A stretch of DNA of 25,508 bases from Candidatus Mesolinea sp. (GTDB lineage Bacteria; Chloroflexota; Anaerolineae; Anaerolineales; Anaerolineaceae). How positions within the stretch are numbered: the first letter of the stretch is position 1; each line of letters starts with the position of its first letter. The notes under the pieces were generated by a model. The model did no database searches. It was not told the origin of the DNA and saw nothing but the letters and a program-made list of their open reading frames with translations. The DNA lies in the NCBI GenBank assembly GCA_003445715.1, contig DMCS01000062.1:1-25508 (forward strand). The letters are read 5' to 3'. This document shows positions 21,794 to 25,508 of this stretch, piece after piece. A program made the translations under genes and the position numbers.

Positions 21794-24382
21794 TTAATTC
21801 TTCTGCGAGAAGGTAATCTCGCTTCCATTGTAGTCGATTAAGATAGTGTCACCTTCGGCAAAGGCTCCCGAGAGGATTTGCTTTGCCAACGGGTCTTGAA
21901 TCTCGCGCTGGATGGCGCGCTTGAGCGGACGAGCCCCGAATTCAGGGTCATAGCCGACCTCAGCTAAGTGTTTGCGGGCTGCCTCGGTAACTTCGAGTGT
22001 AAATCCGCGATTCTTGAGCAAGTCAGCTACATGGCCAAGTTGAATGCCCACAATTTGAGCCAAATCATCCTTGGTGAGCGGCTTGAAGATGACGATTTCA
22101 TCCACGCGGTTCAAGAATTCTGGCCGGAAGAATTTCTTCAAGATCTCCGTAATTTGCTCCCGAGTTACCTCTTTGAGCGTGCCAGTGCCGTTGGCATTCA
22201 TCCACAATTCGCTGCCTAAGTTGCTGGTCATGATCACAATCGTGTTGCGGAAGTCAACGGTGCGGCCTTGGCCATCGGTCATGCGGCCGTCATCCAACAC
22301 TTGCAACAGCGCATTAAAGACTTCTGGGTGGGCTTTTTCGATTTCATCGAACAAGACCACACTATAAGGCCGGCGGCGAACGGCTTCGGTCAGCTGGCCT
22401 CCTTCCTCATAGCCGACATAGCCCGGCGGAGCGCCAAATAGCCGGCTGATAGTGTGCCGTTCTTGGTATTCGCTCATATCGATGCGCACCATGGCGTTCT
22501 CATCATCGAAGAGGAACTCCGCTAAGGCACGCGCTAATTCAGTTTTCCCCACGCCAGTTGGACCTAAGAAGATGAACGAGCCAATCGGGCGATTCGGATC
22601 CTGCAAGCCGCTGCGGGAGCGGCGGACGGCATTGGAAACAGCCTGAATGGCTTCATCCTGACCGACTACACGCTGGTGCAGGCGCTCTTCCATATGCAGG
22701 AGTTTCTCCATCTCGCCTTCTAACAGCCGATTTACCGGAATCCCCGTCCATTTGGCTACTACCTCGGCGATTTCCTCTGCGTCCACTTCTTCCTTCAATA
22801 AAGCGCCTTCTTTTTGCAGTGCTTTCAGTTTTTCTTCTGCGGCTTTAATCTTCTCTTCAACTTCATGTAAGGTACCGTAGCGCAGACGGGCTGCTTTTTC
22901 CAGGTCGGCATCGCGTTCGGCTTGCTCAATCTCATGCTCAATTTGTTCACGCTGCTCTTTGAGCGCACGCAAATCAGCAATGGCTTGTTTTTCGGTTTGC
23001 CAGCGTGCCGTTAGGGCTTGCGATTTCTCGCGCAGGTCAGCCAACTCTTTTTCCAGCTTTTCTAAGCGCTCTAGCGAGGCTTTATCCTTTTCTTTTTGCA
23101 GAGCCTGACGCTCGATTTCTAATTGCATGATCTGCCGATCGATCTCGTCTAGTGCTTGCGGCTTGGAATCGATTTCTGTGCGCAAATGCGCTGCAGCCTC
23201 GTCGATCAGGTCGATGGCTTTATCGGGCAGTTTGCGGTCTGAAATGTAGCGGTGGGAGAGTGTGGCAGCGGCAATCACGGCTGCATCGGTAATCCGCACA
23301 CCATGATGCACTTCGTACTTGGGCTTCAAGCCACGCAAAATGCTGATGGTGTCCTCCACAGAGGGCTCGTCTATGTAAACCGGTTGGAAGCGCCGCTCGA
23401 GGGCTGCGTCTTTTTCTACATATTTACGATACTCCTCGAGTGTGGTTGCGCCGATCATGTGCAGCTCGCCGCGTGCCAACATCGGCTTGAGTATATTGCC
23501 AGCGTCCATGGCGCCTTCAGCAGCGCCGGCACCAATGACGGTGTGCATTTCATCCACAAAGAGGATGATATCGCCCTGGGCATCGGTCACTTCCTTGAGG
23601 GCAGCTTTGAGGCGTTCTTCGAACTCCCCACGGTATTTTGCGCCGGCGACCATAGCAGCCATGTCCAGCTGAACAATGCGCTTATTCTTGAGCCCCTCTG
23701 GCACATCTTTATTGACGATACGTTGCGCTAAGCCTTCCACGATGGCAGTTTTACCCACACCAGGATCACCAATCAGGGCAGGGTTGTTCTTCGTGCGGCG
23801 AGAAAGGATCTCGATGGTACGGCGGATTTCCTCGTCGCGCCCAATGACCGGATCGAGCTTCCCTTGGCGCGCAAGGGCGGTCAGGTCGCGGCCATATTTT
23901 TCAAGTGCCTGATAAGTCGACTCAGGGGTTTGGGTGGTGATGGATTGCGACCCACGAATCGAACGCAGAGCCTTCAGGATAGCATCTTTTGTAATGCCAT
24001 AACCCGCTAAACGTTTCCCTTCGGGGCCATCGGTCAGGCCGAGCAGAATGTGCTCTGTTGAGGTATATTCATCGCCCATGCCCTTGGCGTACCGTTCAGC
24101 TGCGTCCAGGGCGTCTGCTGCCGGGCGTGAAAGTCCGGGTTCACTGGTGCCAGCGCCATAAACTTTGGGGCGTCCAGCTAAATCTTCTTGGACCTCCTGA
24201 CGCAGGATTTCTACACTGCCAGCGATCTGGCTGATCACTGCTGGAACAGTGCTCTCGGTTTGATTGAGTAATGCCAACAAGAGATGGGCTGGCTCAATGG
24301 TTTGGTGTCCGTAATCATGGGCTAAGCCCTGAGCGTTTACCACAGCTTGCTGTGCTTTTTGTGTAAATTTATTTAAATCCAT
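21794..24382 (-). CDS. clpB: ATP-dependent disaggregase ClpB
   Basis: A hexameric AAA+ chaperone that pulls proteins from aggregates together with DnaK. The 862 residues are the normal length. Domains in order: the N-terminal Clp repeat domain (about 1-145), first ATPase with Walker A GDPGVGKT (205-212) and Walker B ILFVDEMH, the coiled-coil middle domain (about 410-530) that separates ClpB from ClpA/ClpC, second ATPase with Walker A GPTGVGKT (607-614) and Walker B VVLFDEIEKAHPE, and the C-terminal domain with FGARPLKRAIQ. No ClpP-binding loop is evident. GGAGG (24391-24387) lies four bases before the ATG, preceded by a short hairpin that could control it. No CIRCE or HAIR heat-shock operator is seen. 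The gene is divergent from the rRNA operon. Confidence 0.96.
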   Translation of the reverse strand: MDLNKFTQKAQQAVVNAQGLAHDYGHQTIEPAHLLLALLNQTESTVPAVISQIAGSVEILRQEVQEDLAGRPKVYGAGTSEPGLSRPAADALDAAERYAKGMGDEYTSTEHILLGLTDGPEGKRLAGYGITKDAILKALRSIRGSQSITTQTPESTYQALEKYGRDLTALARQGKLDPVIGRDEEIRRTIEILSRRTKNNPALIGDPGVGKTAIVEGLAQRIVNKDVPEGLKNKRIVQLDMAAMVAGAKYRGEFEERLKAALKEVTDAQGDIILFVDEMHTVIGAGAAEGAMDAGNILKPMLARGELHMIGATTLEEYRKYVEKDAALERRFQPVYIDEPSVEDTISILRGLKPKYEVHHGVRITDAAVIAAATLSHRYISDRKLPDKAIDLIDEAAAHLRTEIDSKPQALDEIDRQIMQLEIERQALQKEKDKASLERLEKLEKELADLREKSQALTARWQTEKQAIADLRALKEQREQIEHEIEQAERDADLEKAARLRYGTLHEVEEKIKAAEEKLKALQKEGALLKEEVDAEEIAEVVAKWTGIPVNRLLEGEMEKLLHMEERLHQRVVGQDEAIQAVSNAVRRSRSGLQDPNRPIGSFIFLGPTGVGKTELARALAEFLFDDENAMVRIDMSEYQERHTISRLFGAPPGYVGYEEGGQLTEAVRRRPYSVVLFDEIEKAHPEVFNALLQVLDDGRMTDGQGRTVDFRNTIVIMTSNLGSELWMNANGTGTLKEVTREQITEILKKFFRPEFLNRVDEIVIFKPLTKDDLAQIVGIQLGHVADLLKNRGFTLEVTEAARKHLAEVGYDPEFGARPLKRAIQREIQDPLAKQILSGAFAEGDTILIDYNGSEITFSQKN

Positions 24383-24386
24383 AATT

Positions 24387-24413
24387 CCTCCTTTTTAGAA
24401 GCAAAAAGCTTCT
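24387..24413 (-). promoter_or_regulatory. clpB leader hairpins next to the ribosome binding site
   Basis: On the minus strand AGAAGC (24413-24408), TTTTT and GCTTCT (24402-24397) form a 6-bp hairpin just before AAAAAGGAGG. Alternatively, CTTTTT (24408-24403) pairs with AAAAAG (24396-24391) across the loop GCTTCT, which captures the first G of the Shine-Dalgarno GGAGG. The two folds exclude each other. The AU-rich second fold resembles simple RNA thermometers, an idea that suits a heat-shock gene but is untested. Confidence 0.4.
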
Positions 24414-24568
24414 TGGATATTGTTATCCAGTTGGTTGTATTGTAGAAGTTCAATGTAAGCAAAAAATAATAAATTTGTTAGAATTGTAAATACGAGAGCA
24501 AAGTTGAAATATTGCTGCGAGCAAGAACGGCAAATCGCAGATTGATGGAAATTGGATGGTTTTTGCCC

Positions 24569-24596
24569 TTGACATAATTGAGCAGGCAGCTATAAT
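24569..24596 (+). promoter_or_regulatory. rRNA promoter P1
   Basis: TTGACA (24569-24574) and TATAAT (24591-24596) are perfect consensus hexamers separated by 16 bases. This is the first of three tandem promoters before the 16S gene, preceded by the same CCC as P2. Confidence 0.85.
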
Positions 24597-24669
24597 TGCG
24601 GTTTGTTCGTGAAGCACGGCACCTTGAAAATAAGAATCTCGGAAAATTGTTAGAAAGCACACTTTTCCC

Positions 24670-24698
24670 TTGACAATCGACATAAATTCGATTATAAA
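24670..24698 (+). promoter_or_regulatory. rRNA promoter P2
   Basis: TTGACA (24670-24675) and TATAAA (24693-24698) have the ideal 17-base spacer. It shares CCCTTGACA with P1, about 100 bases upstream. Transcripts from it would include the boxA-like element at 24742. Confidence 0.85.
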
Positions 24699-24741
24699 TT
24701 AAGTCCCAAGGGAGGTAGTTAGATATTGCCAACTTGGGAGC

Positions 24742-24754
24742 TGATCTTTGAAAA
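24742..24754 (+). promoter_or_regulatory. boxA-like antitermination element
   Basis: TGATCTTTGAAAA closely resembles the rRNA boxA of Gram-positive bacteria (TGTTCTTTGAAAA). That element binds NusB-NusE in the antitermination complex on rRNA transcripts. It lies downstream of P1 and P2 but upstream of P3. Confidence 0.6.
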
Positions 24755-24792
24755 AAGAACAAGGGATGAGAGACATACCCAGGAAAGCAGTG

Positions 24793-24843
24793 CCCGTAGC
24801 CGGCGAGCAGGTTTGAGCCGGCGATTTCGTCTATAAAAACGGG
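24793..24843 (+). other. GC-rich hairpin in the rRNA leader
   Basis: CCCGT (24793-24797) pairs with ACGGG (24839-24843). Inside it, GCCGGC (24799-24804) pairs with GCCGGC (24817-24822) around a 12-base loop. No T run follows, so it is not a simple terminator. It stands between boxA and P3 and may be a leader structural element or processing site. Confidence 0.5.
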
Positions 24844-24851
24844 AGCGGGCA

Positions 24852-24880
24852 TTGACAGGTTTGGAAGGATTCAGTAGAAT
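24852..24880 (+). promoter_or_regulatory. rRNA promoter P3
   Basis: TTGACA (24852-24857) and TAGAAT (24875-24880) have a 17-base spacer. It is the promoter closest to the 16S gene, about 120 bases before the mature 5' end. Transcripts from it would lack the boxA-like element at 24742. Confidence 0.75.
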
Positions 24881-24988
24881 CCTGCTCTCATGAAGTCAGA
24901 ACCTTAACAACTGAAAAGTGATAGGAAATAAGCAACAATACATATAGGTAAGAACAAGCCTCGTTAATTGTCTTCCGTAAAAAGGAAA

Positions 24989-25000
24989 CACCGAAAGGTG
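24989..25000 (+). other. GNRA hairpin just upstream of 16S rRNA
   Basis: CACC (24989-24992) pairs with GGTG (24997-25000) around a GAAA tetraloop, ending eight bases before the predicted mature 16S 5' end. Its position suggests a role in 5' maturation or leader folding. Confidence 0.45.
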
Positions 25001-25008
25001 ATAAATTT

Positions 25009-25508
25009 TTAGCGGAGAGTTTGATCCTGGCTCAGGATGAACGTTGGCGGCGTGCCTAATACATGCAAGTCGAACGAAGACTGTAGTAATACTGTCTTAG
25101 TGGCGAACGGGTGAGTAACGCGTGGGTGACCTGCCCCGAAGTGTGGGATAACAGTTCGAAAGGACTGCTAATACCGCATAATATCCAAGAGATTAGACGC
25201 TTTTGGATTAAAGGAGTAATTCGCTTCGGGAGGGGCCCGCGTCCCATCAGCTAGTTGGTAAGGTAATGGCTTACCAAGGCGATGACGGGTAGGGGACCTG
25301 AGAGGGTGGCCCCCCACAATGGAACTGAAACACGGTCCATACACCTACGGGTGGCAGCAGTAGGGAATATTAGTAATGGGCGAAAGCCTGAACTAGCAAC
25401 GCCGCGTGTGCGAAGAAGGCCTTCGGGTTGTAAAGCACTTTTTGAGAGGATGAGGAAGGACGGTACTCTCAGAATAAGTCTCGGCTAACTACGTGCCAGC
25501 AGCCGCGG
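25009..25508 (+). rRNA. rrs: 16S ribosomal RNA, 5' part (cut by window end)
   Basis: AGAGTTTGATCCTGGCTCAG at 25016 matches E. coli positions 8-27, so the mature end is near 25009. Further conserved landmarks are GGCGGCGTGCCTAATACATG, GGCGAACGGGTGAGTAAC, the ACACCTACGGGTGGCAGC site (25341 onward) and GTGCCAGCAGCCGCGG at the very end. About 500 of ~1500 bases are present. In helix 15 the normally GC-containing pair is TAGT (25371-25374) with ACTA (25392-25395), a compensated change that argues for a real functional gene. The probe-site variant is the one first described for Verrucomicrobia and also met in Chloroflexota. Exact placement needs a database comparison. Confidence 0.97.

Noticed and set aside
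24383..24480. CIRCE or HAIR heat-shock operator before clpB
   Set aside because: No TTAGCACTC-N9-GAGTGCTAA or CTTGAGT-N7-ACTCAAG match was found by eye.
24478..24852. 124-codon minus-strand reading frame
   Set aside because: It lies antisense to the three rRNA promoters, has no ribosome binding site and a composition unlike a protein, with no recognisable motif.
1..25508. CRISPR arrays, insertion sequences, prophage genes
   Set aside because: No regularly spaced direct repeats, transposase, integrase or phage structural motif was seen in the window.

Overview
The window looks like a chromosome segment from a member of the Chloroflexota, most likely class Anaerolineae. The evidence is indirect: a fused glycyl-tRNA synthetase, a secreted bacillopeptidase F-like protease ending in KLYLPIIAK, a MerR/cobalamin regulator, and a 16S 5' region carrying the ACACCTACGGGTGGCAGC variant of the universal bacterial probe site. 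Base composition is moderate and coding density high. No CRISPR array, insertion sequence or prophage is visible.

Layout: (1) 74-4055, + strand: tRNA-Gln(UUG), then glmU, a CBS/CorC membrane protein, cdd and recO, with overlaps of 4 and 20 bases. (2) 4073-5544, +: a type IV AbiE toxin-antitoxin cassette with its own promoter, apparently read from a leaderless mRNA. (3) 5659-8729, +: glyQS, alpha and beta subunits in one chain, ended by a terminator lying inside the 3' end of the convergent gene. (4) 8782-10351, -: a Rae1/YacP-like NYN nuclease followed by a CarH-like MerR/B12 regulator that has its own promoter. (5) 10506-11482, +: a small four-helix membrane protein coupled to upp. (6) 11494-13525, -: a metallo-beta-lactamase-fold protein with most metal ligands replaced, a small alpha/beta-barrel-like protein, and mutY with a MutT-like C-terminal domain. 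The three are tightly packed. (7) 13526-14075: about 550 noncoding bases with two promoter-like sites and a strongly structured leader. (8) 14076-20000, +: a 1974-residue secreted multidomain subtilase with a large internal duplication, then a strong terminator. (9) 20121-21713, +: a lipoprotein joining a solute-binding-like domain to a sulfatase-modifying-factor domain. (10) 21794-24382, -: clpB. (11) 24383-25508, +: an rRNA leader with three consensus promoters, a boxA-like element and hairpins, then the first ~500 nt of 16S rRNA. The window stops inside the conserved 530 loop.

Most genes are housekeeping: cell-wall precursor synthesis, pyrimidine salvage (cdd, upp), DNA repair (recO, mutY), translation (tRNA-Gln, glyQS, 16S) and proteostasis (clpB). 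The points most worth following are the structured leader of the protease, the CarH-like regulator with the residues of the B12 photoreceptor signature, the MBL-fold pseudoenzyme beside mutY, the leaderless AbiE promoter with a built-in inverted repeat, and alternative hairpins at the clpB ribosome binding site. No entirely new multi-gene system could be shown from sequence alone.
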